Shown: piece by piece, positions 12,835 through 24,817 of the stretch
Position numbering within the stretch: the first letter of the stretch is position 1
Layout: each line of letters begins with the position of its first letter
Assembly (NCBI GenBank): GCA_027943335.1
Contig: BSBK01004082.1
Location: 427,501-491,500 of the forward strand
Direction: 5' to 3'
From: Chamaecyparis obtusa
Taxonomy: Eukaryota; Streptophyta; Pinopsida; Cupressales; Cupressaceae
DNA length: 64,000 nucleotides
Notes under the pieces: generated by a model
What the model was told of the DNA's origin: nothing
The model's input: only the letters and a program-made list of their open reading frames with translations
Database searches by the model: none
Program-made: the position numbers and the translations under genes

Positions 12835-14804
12835 TGTGTGTCTAAAAATTGTACCTAGCTGTGGACACAACACTTCAGTAAAACATTATTGGTTAATATG
12901 TCAAAAAATATTCAATAAGAATAAATAGAATTAACCTAGTGATTTACCGCCTTCTAGTAGCTATGAGTATGGTATTCTCAGATTATGACCAAGATCAGTG
13001 ACAATCCAATGCCTAAACAAAGGATTTGAAATGATGAAAGAAATGAAAGTATGGATGCAGATTAATCTATATTTTTGGATTTTATATGCAATATGGTGAA
13101 AAACTAATATGAAATTGATCTAAAATGGATTGAAATAAATTGCAAATCTAATCTAACAATGCTATGTAATGCTATGAATGAATTGAAAATAATGAATTGA
13201 AATTGCAAAATTCTCACAATTGCCTTTTTGTATGAGCTCGATTCTCCAAGTAATTGAAACCACGATCGTTTGTGAAGGGTTGAGCCTTGTTTATATAGAA
13301 ATCTAGGATTTTTGAGAGCTCATGGAAAGCCAAAAATCTATCCTTGATTAACTCAGATTGATTGTTGAGTTATCAGGAAATTAGAAATAGTTAACTCACA
13401 AAATCATGCAAAATCATCTTTTTAACTCGAATCAGAGTTCAGATCAGCTTTCCAACTCAAAATAGATGTTGAGTTCAAAAAGATATCAAATTGAATTGAT
13501 TTATGATTTAGAGTTTAACTACTTTTCTAAACGTGCATGCATACTTATGAATTAATATTATTTTCAACATGTGTTGCTCTCAACTTGACTAATTTTTGAA
13601 TTAAAATAATTGATTTATAGGTTAATCAATTATTAAATCAAGCATTATTCCAAAACTATATCATTAAATATTTGACAACTAGATTTAATTAATTAAATAA
13701 GAATTTAATCAAATATTTGTAGGATTTTTAATCTATTGTCAAAATTAAATAATATTAATTAGGAATAAATGTAATTAAATCTGATTAAATTAATTAAGTG
13801 GCAGAATTAAGTTTAACTAATCAAATATTCATCATATTCAATTAATTGCACCTAGGATAAATAGAACATATTTATCACCAAATAATGTTTAATTAGAAGT
13901 AATTAGGATAAATTAGGAATATTTAGGAATATTCCCCGATGCAAAATTAAGATTAGATCAATTAGGGTTTTGATGATTTGATGCACCGATGTGCCTTTGA
14001 TTAGGAATTTTGTGTTGATTTTGATCGATTTGTAGATGTAGGAGTTCAATGGTCCTATAGCCCATTTTTGGGTTATTACAAAATGAATCTTGAGGATGCA
14101 CAAAGGATCTTGAAGGAAGATCACACTACCATGATGGATAGATCTAGGGTTTGAATGATGAATCTTGAATACTTGAACCAAAACCCTTCAAAGGCTTTAA
14201 TTCTTGAATCCTTGATCTTCAATAGAGAACTTGAATTCTTGAATGCTTGAATATATATGATTTCTTGAATGCTTTCTTTCTACACTGGCTTCTTTTTCTT
14301 ATTTTCCCCACTTGCTCCTTTTTCTTTCATGTCCAAATGAGAGGATAAGGCCTCCTTATCTACTAGTCTAGGGCACAAACTTCTAGAGGATGACATATGA
14401 GAAATAAATTCCCATTAGGCCTATACCCCTAGGAGTGGACCTAAATTAAATATATTTTAAGATTGAATCGTTTCAAAGCCCAAAACACCCAACCCGAAAG
14501 GCTAAAATAAATCTTTCTGAAACCTAACATCTGGAAACCTTTGAAATTTGGAATTTGGACCCTGGGTCAGGGTCAAGGTTGACCTTGACCTAGAAGGGAG
14601 ACCTTGAACATGAGGTCAAGAACCTCAAATTCTCAGAGTAGGATGCCATAATTAGTAAGGAAGTAAGTGGAAAATAGGGTAGGATAGGGGGAAATGCCAG
14701 ATCCAAGTCAAAGACCCATTCAAAGCTTTAACATGACCCCAAACCACTTACTTGGAGGGATAAACCAGTCCTAAATGGAAGAGCTTCCATTTTACGATGA
14801 TACA
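12835..14804 (-). mobile_element. LTR of a minus-strand retrotransposon (left copy)
   Basis: On the minus strand it starts TGTATCATCG (14804) and its first 719 bases (14804-14086) match 18917-18204 closely, including a 'CTTGAATG' rich stretch and the phrase GGTCAAGGTTGACCTTGACC near 14570. The rest, to a TG at 12835, does not match the other LTR. The TTGGCTCCCACC next to 12835 looks like a primer-binding site, so this may be the 5' LTR of a separate element running left rather than the true partner of 17506-18917. Confidence 0.6.
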
Positions 14805-17505
14805 TTTAACCCTTGCTTTAGCGAGAGTATGGACTCAATGAAAACTCTTGGTAAAGTTAGAAGAAAGATACCAGTGGATTCACAATGAGGTAGAACATCA
14901 CTTAGTTGGGGACATGAGCCCCTAGGACAAGGATTATAACTCAACATACACACACAAGAGTGCAAAAACAAACAAAAAATAAAGACAAAGCTAAAAGACA
15001 CCAAAAGAGGGGTTAGTACAAAAACAAACCCAAATCAACTAGCAAAGGAAACCTTTCTAAGAAATGCTTCCTATACTAATATCATATTTGGAAAGCTATT
15101 ATAAAAGCATAAATGACTATATAAGAAAGAAAAGAGCAAAACTATAAATAACATAGTTTCATGATCCAATCCTATTAGCATGAAAGCAAAAAGAGGGAGA
15201 AGAGATAATAATTACCTCACCCAGTAAGATGCCCACCTTATCGTGAATCACCAAGGAGGGTGAGCCAAACAGGTAACCAAACCTGATAGTTCACCCATAC
15301 AATGTGCTTCATATTTGTAATGTGTCTTTTGATGACTTTTTAAATACCCATAGATCCATATTCTTGTATCACTGTGGAACATAAAATGTGTGTCTCTTCA
15401 AGATTTAGCAACTTATGTGCGTTACCTTTCAAGGATTTAGCATATTTGAAATTGAAAATACATCTCTTCAGGATTTAGTAACTTGTGTATGTCACCTTAT
15501 GAGGATTTAGTATATTTGAAATTGAAAATGTGTGTCTCTTTAGGATTTAGCAACTTATGTGCATTACCTTATGAGGATTTAGCATATTTGAAATTGAAAA
15601 CTATAGCATAAAGGAGACCCTATATTTTCCCCCGTCCTTATCATGGCTACCTACTAGACATGATAAGGAAGAAAAAGAGGATACCTACTTCACAAAGTAA
15701 GGAGATATCCTATTAACAACAATGTAGACACTATATTCTTAGCGAAGAGTATTGACCATTACATTGAAAAACATAGATAATCCTGAAAAAGGATATGTCA
15801 CTTATGGAAAAAAAAATGATCCTCAAAGAGAAAGAGATATATTCCACAAGACCTCCACTGTAGAGGAGTGCTTTGGATAAAATATCATCTTTCAAAGAAA
15901 ACAAATAGGGGACCAAAGATTCAAGCATCAAGCCCCCTGTGATCAAGAGGAAGAGGAATCTTATAAACAACAACAAGGGTAAGAATTTATAAACAACATA
16001 ATTTGCAAAATAAAGAAGGGTGATGATTTAGAAAAACAACCTCTCACATAAAAGGATATCCATAGCCAAAATATTAGTTAGTATAATGAAATAATGTTGC
16101 AGAATAATCAAATGCCACTAAGCTAAGGGAAGTAGATCCCTAGGTAGAGAGAAAGAAGGAAAACCTTGTCCCCTAGGGATGAAAGCAAGAGATACCTTTT
16201 GCAAAAAAAATGTATTTAGAAAAGATATCATGAATACTAGAAGAGAGTTATGGATGATTATGAGAAAAGGAAAGACATCATAACACAAAACCATAGGGAT
16301 AAAATATAGAAAGAATAACCAATTAAGCTCAAAAAAAAATCATGCTAAGAGCCTAATGGATCCTAGAGAAATGGAAGAAATACCTCTTGCCCCCCAGTGC
16401 AGAGAAAAGAGGAGAAAAGATCTATATTATAGAAGAATGAGGGGTAAAATTATGAAGAAATTGTAATACCACACGAGAGTGAGATATAATTGTTAAAGCG
16501 ATGCTTTTTCTAACATATATCTTGAAATGCACACAATCAGCAAGTAAATGTGTATTACTATAGTAAAGCGGATATTTGCACTTGGATTGAGTTAAGGATG
16601 CAAGTTTTTGTTGTAATGAGGACATAGTTTGAGCCATACTAATGATTGTGGAGCCATTAGAAGAAATAGGAGGCATAGAACCATTAGGAACACTAGGGAA
16701 AGTGTAGGAAGCATTGGGAATGGAAGACACAACCAATGGAACACCTAGAACCATAGTTGAAAGATGGTTGGAATAGGTATAAGGAAGACTATGGTAAGAA
16801 GGCTATGAGGTAGGTAAAGAAGCCGGTGGAACACTCACAAGAAGAAATGGAATATCTATAGTCACCAAAGGAGGAGTGTAAGTAAGAATGATGGGCAAAG
16901 GAACAAAAGAAGGTTCCACACTAGTGACAGGAGGAGTGAGTCCTAGATCTTGAGCTAAAGGTTTGACATTTAAATGCACAAGATGAGTAATACCATGCAG
17001 GAGATTAACACCTTGATCACTATCACAAAGGACTTTCTAAAATTCCTCTATAGCTTGAATAGGATATTTAGGATATAACATCTAGGTGCATCAATGTTGT
17101 AAATAGTGGAACATAAAGGTAACCATACACACACCCTATGGTAAATTTCAATTGAAGAGGTTGTGGAGGAGGGTGAAATAGGAATAGGATCAATGGAGAT
17201 CTTATTCGAACCATTCTCATCCTCACTTCCATGTACCTCATTAAAGGATCTATCCTCTTTTGCAATAAAATCCTCATCAAAGTATTCAAAACAAAAATTA
17301 TACATGTTGAACACAAAGTAGCACTACAAGCATGAAAAATGTAAATTTTTTTGTATTTTTAAAGAAATTTTGCAATTTTTTTGTATTTTTGAAATAGAAA
17401 TGCAAGAGCATAAAAGAAATCTACTTTTATAAGCATGTAAGATCTAACAAAAAATACAAATCCAACACCAAAAAGAAAGAGTTGTCATAAACGGGTTCAC
17501 CAAAA
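14805..17505 (-). mobile_element. internal region of a decayed minus-strand retroelement
   Basis: This lies between two related LTRs. A purine-rich tract (AAGCAAGGGTTAAA on the minus strand, 14818-14805) precedes the left LTR as a polypurine tract should, and TTTTGGTGAACCCG beside the right LTR (17505-17492) sits where a primer-binding site would. Minus-strand ORFs such as 16422-16754 (with SSLQQKLASLTQSK) could be gag remnants, but no conserved motif is visible, so no gene is called. Confidence 0.45.
15387..15601. repeat. tandem repeat, three copies of about 71 bp
   Basis: Three consecutive units start at about 15387, 15459 and 15528. Each contains TCTCTTCAGGATTTAGCAAC, then a GTGCGTTACCTT-like phrase, then GATTTAGCATATTTGAAATT. 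Within each unit the phrase GGATTTAG itself occurs twice, suggesting an older half-unit duplication. No coding role is seen. Confidence 0.85.
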
Positions 17506-18917
17506 TGTATTGTGGAAACTATAGATGGGGTTTAGAACAATGCATATAAAAACCAATATTTACCACATACATGAAATTCTAATGATAAGCAATATAAATC
17601 TGGAAATGCTTGCAAAGAATAATGAAATGAAATACATACCTTGTAATGTAGCAAATCCAGAAATTTCTATTTTCTGGTGTTTGTACTGAGTTTCTAGAAA
17701 TTCTACAATCAGATTTGGAACAGAGACACAGAGATGGAGAAAACCCAAAAAATATTTTCCTTTTCTAAGCCAGGTCGACCTTGACCCAAATGAAGGTTGA
17801 CCTTGACCCCTTTATGTCAACCTTAACCTGCACTACTCCGATGGAAATTCTGTTTGCAGATCACATAAGTTTTTCGAAAAGGGTATTTGAATCTTCTCTA
17901 TAATTCATTGTTCAACACATGTACCTACAAGAAAAATGGTTTTTTTGTTTGGATGGGGGGTTTTCCTTTGTCAAACCCTAGTTTTGGAATTAACCTTGAA
18001 ATAGAATTGAAATGGAGAATGCTAGCAAGTAGTAGAAGTAGATCTAACAACAAAGCTATGATATTCAATAGATATGCAATTGTATTTAAAATGTAAACAA
18101 GTATGTTAATATGAAAGCTTGGACTCAACACTAAAAACCATAAATGTAAATCAAAACCTCCATGATTATATGCTTGGAATCCACCTTGAAGGAAGAATGA
18201 AAGAATCTTGAGGATGCACAAAGGATCTTGAAAGAAGATCACACCACCATGATGGATAGATCTAGGGTTTGAATGATGAATCTTGAATGCTTGAACCAAA
18301 TCTCTTCAAAGGCTTGAATGCTTGAATCTTTGATCTTCAATGGATAACTTGAATGCTTGAATTCTTGAATATGGATGATTTCTTGAATGATTTCTTTCTA
18401 CAGCTTCTTGTTCTTATTTTCCTTGCTTGCTCCTTTTTCCTTCAAGTCCAAATGAGAGGAGAAAGCCTCCTTATATACTAGTCTAGGGCACAAACTTCTA
18501 GAGAGGCTGACATATGAGAATTCCCATTAGGTCTATACCCCTAGGAGTGGACCTAAATTAAATATATTTTAAGAGTTTATCATTTCGAAGCCTGAAATAG
18601 CCGATCCGAAAGAGAGAAATAAATCTTTTTGAAACCTGACAACCAAAAACCTTCAAAATTTTAAATTTAGACCCTGGGTCGAGGTTGAGGTTGACCTTGA
18701 TCCATAATTTTGACCTTGACTCTAAGTTCAAGAACCTCAAATTCTTAGAGAAGGATGCCAGAATTAGGTACGAAATAAGCAAAAAATAGGGTAGGACAGG
18801 GGAAAAAGCCAGATCCAAGTCAAAGACCCATTCAAGGAATTTAACATGACCCCAAACCACTTACTTAGAGGGCTAAACCAGTCCTAAATGGAAGTGCTTC
18901 CATTTTTTGATGATACA
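17506..18917 (-). mobile_element. LTR of a minus-strand retrotransposon (right copy, probable 5' LTR)
   Basis: On the minus strand it begins TGTATCATCAAAAAATGG (18917) and ends near TACA at 17506, about 1.4 kb, followed by a possible primer-binding site. Its first 714 bases are nearly the same as 14086-14804; the remainder differs from the left copy. Short open frames within it (such as 17925-18299) track the matching LTR sequence and are not genes. Confidence 0.65.
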
Positions 18918-19576
18918 GGAGAATATTGGGTTCTTGGAAATCCGGTATCACCAAAAACAAGTTAGAGTTGTTAGTTATGCTTGGTAGCTTCTTTGGGCTC
19001 TCACTGATGTTTTCCTATTTCCACCAATGGGGCTTAGTTTCTACTTAGTTCCTTCATTTACCGAGTTGGTTCGGTTGGTTCACCGAGTTAATTTCATGTC
19101 TCTTGGTAATATGGCTCACCGAGTGGTTTATTTTGGATTTCTTTTGAGGCTGACTTGTGCATAAAATTTTGGTCACTAAGTTAATGTCTGCATCGATCAT
19201 TGGGAAGCATGTGGACCTATATCTGGTCATTTATTTCTCTAATGATAGATCTGAAGGCTGACTTGTTTTGGTAGCCTCTTGTATAAGTAAAGTAGTTAGT
19301 TTTAGTTTTAGGGGAAGTTTTAGAAGATAGAGGTTAGGATCTGAAATTTGAATCCTTGCATGTTTGAGGACTGTGTAATTGAATTTGAATTTATTTTTCC
19401 ATAACCGAGAAGGCATTACATCCCAACATGTATGAGGTTATTTGATGAATAATATATGATCTTTTGTGCATTCACTCTCTCCCTAGTGCATAGTTTGGCT
19501 TCCACGTGTTATTTTTACAAGGAGGTTGGTGATTAGGGTCTGTCTTTGGCCCCTCATCATTCCCTTCCTTGGGTCA
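18918..19576. other. non-coding stretch, possible fragment of another LTR
   Basis: No gene. The phrase CACCGAG/TACCGAG recurs (for example near 19058, 19080 and 19118), a feature I associate loosely with U5-like parts of plant LTRs. It abuts the truncated copia LTR at 19577 and may be the sequence that replaced its missing first 175 bases. Confidence 0.3.
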
Positions 19577-20449
19577 TTATACAGAGTTGAGGACATGTTT
19601 CTTATGGTGTCCTCATATCATGGTTAAGATAATGTACAAAAATTCAAGTATTTGTGTCAGTTATTATTAATCTAGTGGAAACTGTATTCTGACAGAGTTC
19701 ATGAGAAGCAGTTTTTGATAATCGGATTGTATCTCCTAATAGGGATAGAATTTGGACAAGGAAGTTAAAAAGAGGTTGAAAACATTACGAAGGCAACTTG
19801 GATGATTCAACATAGTTAGAGGTTTCACGTGTGAAGATTTATTAAGTTTGTGAGCCGACCATTTTATGTAATTATGGAAATATTATGTAACATGTAATTT
19901 TTTATATTTTGTAATTGGTTAAGCCTAATTAGCTGACTCAATTATGAAATATTTAAAATAGTATAAAGGAAGGATTATTTTCCTTGATTGATTTATGGAA
20001 TTTAAGATGTGAAAGTGAAATAATGTGAATTAGTGATCTAAGGGATTGTTATGTGATGTGAAGTGAGCAGATATGGTATTCAGATTTGGTAAAGCATTTG
20101 GTGTGGTTTTGGAATAGTTAGAGGAGAGAAGAGAAGTTGTTGAGATTAGTTATACTTGGTATTATTCTGTTTGGATAATACAAAGATTAGTTGGATAGTG
20201 TTTTCGATAATCTTTCCCTTGAAGCTATTTGGATAGTGGGTCCTTTTGTCTTTCTTAACTCCTAACAGGGTTAGAGTCTCCTCACAGGAATTCAAAATCT
20301 CCTAATAGGGACTGATATGTACTGAATGTATATCATAAGAATCCTAACATATTCTATCCTCTCACAAGGAATTTTTATATTAGTACATCTTTTATGGGCA
20401 CCATCCCCACTAGGGTTTACTCTCTGATCAAGAGGTTCCCTAGTTAACA
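19577..20449 (+). mobile_element. 5' LTR of Ty1/copia element, truncated at its start
   Basis: Bases 19577-20449 match 29306-30179 over their length and end in the same GTTAACA. The matching 3' LTR begins earlier, at 29131, so about 175 bases of the 5' LTR are lost here. Just after the end, AATTTGGTGTCATTGTCTA looks like a primer-binding site of the TTTGGCGCCATTGCC type with C-to-T changes. Confidence 0.85.
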
Positions 20450-20651
20450 AATTTGGTGTCATTGTCTATGGTTCATAAAAGTTCATAAAAGTTCATCTCA
20501 TGTTTGAGATATAATAAGGTTCATAAAAGTTTTTTTTATCAGATAACTGATTCACCCCCCGTATCAGTTATCTTGCTAGATTTCACTTTCTAAAAATTTC
20601 TATTGGAGCATTAGGTCCTTGAAGGAAAATTTTAACAACTTAAGGAGATCC

Positions 20652-21551
20652 ATGGTGATTCATTTAAGAAAAGAAAATCCTAACTTTGACGGAGTTAACT
20701 ATGATAGTTGTAAAGAAAATATGAAGACACATTTGCTATGTTTAGGGCCAAGATATTAGTTGTTTACAAATAATGAGAAATTTATCATTGAAGAATAAAA
20801 GATTGAGGATTACACTAAAATAGAAAGAGATCTATTCATGTGTAACATACTTTCTAGAGAAGTACTTTTGTCATCTCTTCCTGAGATTGAATATAGTCAG
20901 GTAAAAACTCTAAAGACATCCCATGAAATTCGGTTAGCTTTGGAATCTACTTTTGAAAGTGATAAACATGCTAAGATAATCATATTACAAAATTGGATAT
21001 ATTTATTTCAAGAAGATAAAATGATGGAAGATGAATCTGTTAGAAGCTATATTGGTAGAATATCAGATATTGTTGTAGGTATCAAAGATTGTGAAGGAAA
21101 TAAGGATGAAGATGAGATCATATGGAAGATCTTGAAAACCTTGACCACGGTATTTAAGCAGACAACACAGATGATTGAAGAAGTCATACCTTGTACTGAG
21201 AAGTTTAATAGAGAGACTCTTCTTGGAAGATTAAAAGCAATGGAGATAAGTCTGAAAAAATCAAGAGACTTACATAGGCTTGAAACTACATTCAGTACAC
21301 TTAGTCTTCATCCTACCTTTTCAAGGAGTGCAAGTGTTAGTGGAGAATATGCCAGCAACAATAGATCTAAGACTGAAGAAGATAGAAATATTAAAGAAGG
21401 AATTTCCTTGATTTTGAAAAGAGAACAAGAAGGTAAGAAAATATTTAAATGTTGGACATGTCAAGAATATGGTCATTTTTCTTCTAAATGTCCTAAGAGA
21501 GTGAAGAAATATAAGAATAACTTTAAGCCTAGAAGACCTAAAGAATTTTAG
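20652..21551 (+). pseudogene. Ty1/copia gag (nucleocapsid) remnant
   Basis: The ATG at 20652 opens a frame with NPNFDGVNYDSCKENMKTHL, the usual start of a plant copia gag (UBN2-type) domain. It runs, with stops near 20757 and 20798, into the long open part 20838-21551. Near the C-terminus is a CCHC zinc knuckle, CWTCQEYGHFSSKC (about 21452-21493), which in active elements binds the RNA genome. It is followed in the same frame by the protease, so it was one gag-pol frame. Dead, but well preserved. Confidence 0.92.
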
Positions 21552-22800
21552 TATGCTAATGATGAAGAATTTGAAGCTAGTATTGAGAATTGCTTAAGTG
21601 AAAGTGATAATGAAAGTGATGATATGGGATTTGTTGCAATAAAACAAGAAAATTGTGAAATAGAAGTCAAAGAATAAAAATCTTTAGTGTCTCAAGTTAC
21701 AAATAAAATTGATTGGATCATAGATAGTGGTTGTGCACATCATATGACTAGTGATATCAATAAGTTTATAAAGTTTAAGAATTATGATGGAGTAATTGTT
21801 AGAGTTGGAAATAATACACCTTGCCGAATAAAAGGAATGAGATCTATTAGTCTTGATGGAAAGACTAGCACTAATGATGTTTACTTTGTGGATGGATTGA
21901 AACATAATATTTTAAGTGTTAGATAGTTATTTGACAAGGGATATCAGGTCTAGTTTACTAAAAAAGACTTGTATGATCAAGGATAAGAATGGTAAGATGA
22001 TTGGAACATGGACAAGAATCAGTGGTAATGTATTTCAATCGAATCCTACTGAGATGATATGTTTGATTACTAAAGTTGATGATAGATGGTTATGGAACAA
22101 AAAAAAATTTCACATAAACTTTGATAATATTGTGAAAGTAAGCATTACATTTGTAGTAAGAGATTTGCCTAAAATTGTGAAACCTACTAACATCATATGT
22201 AAGGAATATGCTATCGAAAAATAGAAGAGAAGTTATTTTAATAGAAAGAAGTTCACCACACTAGTAAAATTGGAGATTTTTCATACAGATCTAAGTGGTC
22301 CTACAAGAACAAGAGGATTGAATGGTGAAAGGTATTTTATGATTCTTGCTGATGACTTTATTAGGATGATGTGGGTATCATTTCTTAAAGAAAAGTTAGA
22401 AGCATTTGAAAATTTTATATTGCTTAAGAATGGAGCTAAGAATGAATCGAGAATTAAGATTAGATGTTTAAGATCTGATAGAGGTTGAAAATTTACTTAT
22501 AGTGAATTTAACACTTTTTGTGAAGTGAATGGCATTAAGAGACAACTTTCAGCCCCTAAAACTCTTGAGCAAAATGGTATTGTTGAAAGAAGAAATAGGT
22601 CAGCAATTGAGGTAGAAAGAGATAAGTTATTTGAGAATGATGTAGAAAATATATTTTGGAGAGAAGCAATGAATACAACAGTATATACAATAAACAGACT
22701 GTAGATCAGAGAAAATATAGACAAGACTCTTTATGAATTATAGTTTGGACATGCACCATCAGTAAAATATTTTAGAATCTTTGGAAGTGAGTGTTACATA
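21552..22800 (+). pseudogene. Ty1/copia protease and integrase (5' part)
   Basis: The aspartic protease shows WIIDSGCAHHMTSD (about 21714-21755; DSG is the active-site triad). Stops at about 21676 and 21924 and a frameshift near 21920 follow. A GAG-pre-integrase-like stretch (WLWNKKKFHINFDNIVKVS, about 22089-22145) is next. The integrase core has HTDLSGPTRTRG (first Asp, about 22279) and LRSDRG-stop-KF (second Asp; glycine replaced by a TGA at 22487), then a QNGIVERRNRS motif carrying the Glu (about 22570). The frame breaks off in FGSECYIKR at 22800, where another element has inserted; it resumes at 26922. Confidence 0.92.
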
Positions 22801-22805
22801 AAGAG
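22801..22805. repeat. target-site duplication AAGAG, left copy
   Basis: AAGAG here and AAGAG at 26922-26926 flank the inserted element exactly. With the element and one copy left out, the copia integrase reading frame runs on without a break, which confirms the boundaries. Confidence 0.88.
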
Positions 22806-23847
22806 TTATACAGGGTAGGGATGAGGATCCAATAATGGATAACCCACACCTACATTGCTAGTTATAACAACAACAAGAACAATGAAATGAAACCATATAA
22901 TGCTTCAAAACATAATTTCATTCAACATGCCCAGCTGTGAGGCCTTCTAGGTTGCGGCCTTATACAATGAATTTACAAAGTATCCATGGTAGTCCAGCTC
23001 TAAAACACATCAGCAACTGATGGAAACACTAAGGCAGATCTAAACTTGAGCTCGCAAGCCTCCAAGCAATCTCCTTGTCTCCAAGCATCCAAACCACTAG
23101 CTCAGCTGTTACAATATTAGATAAAACATCTGATCTACAAGATCTCACAGGATCCAAATATGCTTCTACTCTCATAATAACATCAATCTACCACCAATCC
23201 CCCTACTAAACATCTACCCAAGCTCTCAATATATAGCCAGCTAAGCCACAAGTCGGTGAGTCAGGCATTTAATTACAATATAGGTCCAGTTTGGAAAATT
23301 AAACCAAAACTAATGCAAGAATGATCAAAACTTAATGAGCCTTTACATTTAGATCAAAACATGACCCAAGAACATTCCATTAACTACTTAGGGCCCCATT
23401 TTATCACAAGGAACCATGCAAGATGAAAAACCCCACGTTTCGTGTGAAAACTGGCTGAAAATAGGTACCCGAGAAAAATGGTCATAAATTTTTACTCAAA
23501 ATGAATTTGGACTTACACTCTTGGGTAAATATATTAATTTAGGTCATCTTGAATTCCATAAGATTGAAAAGGCTGATTCATTAAGGATCAATGGCTCTAC
23601 ATCACGTAATTAGCACAAACATTGCAGGAAAATACGGCTCCGGCGGCAAGGAAAACAACAATAACTTTGAAACAGTCCATCCAATCTTCATGTGCTCATA
23701 GGATAAGATTCTCAAATAGGTCCTTGACATCATGTAAGCTTCACACAACATGAAACCAATAAATGAAATGATTAAAAAAAAAAAAGGAAAGAGGAAATGT
23801 TTTTGGTTGATGCAAGATTGCTCAAAGCCCGAGATGCTCCTGCATCA
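22806..23847 (-). mobile_element. 3' LTR of inserted gag-protease element
   Basis: About 1042 bases matching 25876-26921. On the minus strand it starts TGATGCAGGAGCATC and ends in a decayed CCTACCCTGTATAA (CCTACCCTACCTCA in the partner). A GGGGTGTC tract lies just upstream on the minus strand (23855-23848), where a polypurine tract is expected. Confidence 0.9.
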
Positions 23848-24040
23848 GACACCCCAGGTAAATAAAAGAAAGTTCTCATGAACTTTTGAAAGGAATTAGA
23901 ATAGGTATGACATATCTATTCTTAATCCATATCTCCTCATGTCCTTCATTCCATGTTTTCTTTACTTTATCCACTGTCACACTCAGCAAATCAGCTTGTC
24001 CTGCACTTTTCTCATCTTTTCTTTCTGCTACTAACTGAAA

Positions 24041-24244
24041 CTAATTCTGACTATATTTTCCACTATCAATTACACCATTAATTTGGTGAATTGCATCTCC
24101 TCTAGACTTACTAATCAGCTTGACATCATCTGTAGTCCTCTCAGTCACTAGTGCCATCATTTGATGCACTATCTTTGTCAAAAAGATCATCTGCATCTTA
24201 ATCTCAACAAGTTCATTGGCCATATCATTCTCTTTTTCTTTCAA
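24041..24244 (-). pseudogene. short coiled-coil-like ORF downstream of protease
   Basis: A 67-codon frame lying between the protease and the 3' LTR of the inserted element, where reverse transcriptase would normally begin. It reads MKEKENDMANELVEIKMQM onward, rich in charged and hydrophobic residues in a heptad-like pattern. I do not recognise it. It may be an internally deleted remnant or an accessory frame of this non-autonomous family. Confidence 0.4.
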
Positions 24245-24286
24245 ACTCAGCTTCCTTTTATCGACAAGAATAGGTTCATCAATTAT

Positions 24287-24781
24287 CTACTCCTGATGTT
24301 TTTCATAAGGAAAACACCTAATAACTCCACATCCCTTAGCCCCAACTTCCTGCAAAGGTAACAACTTATGTCTGGATCCACCATGCATTACCACATATGT
24401 ATTTGCATGACCATAAAAAAAAACATGTCTATCAAATTGCCAAGGTCTCCCAAGCAATAGATGACAAGCATCCATAGGTAGTACATCACATAATATTTCA
24501 TCATGATAAGATCCAATCTGAAAATTAGCCAAGCATTGCTCTTCAATCCTAACCTTAGACACATCTTGTATCCAACTAATCTGATAAGGATTAGGATGTT
24601 TCCTTCTTTCCAAATTTAATTTACTAACCATCTCTTCTAAAACAAAGTTCTTAGAGCTACCACCATCAACTATAACATTACATACCTTATTCTTGCACTT
24701 ACATCTGGTTATGAACAAATTTATTCTTTGTACTAGTTCCTGGACACATGTAGCCAACCTCCTAGTGAGAAGGAAATTCAC
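24287..24781 (-). pseudogene. Ty3/gypsy-type aspartic protease
   Basis: This frame contains CNVIVDGGSSKNFV, the retropepsin active-site region (D-G-G replacing D-S/T-G), and further on DACHLLLGRPWQFDRHVFFYG, the typical LLGRPW motif of plant Ty3/gypsy proteases. In an active element it would cut the gag-pol precursor. It follows the gag frame on the same strand. No reverse transcriptase, RNase H or integrase follows it before the 3' LTR. Confidence 0.85.
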
Positions 24782-24817
24782 CTTGTTCTACAACATTCTC
24801 AATGTTTTCTTTAATAG

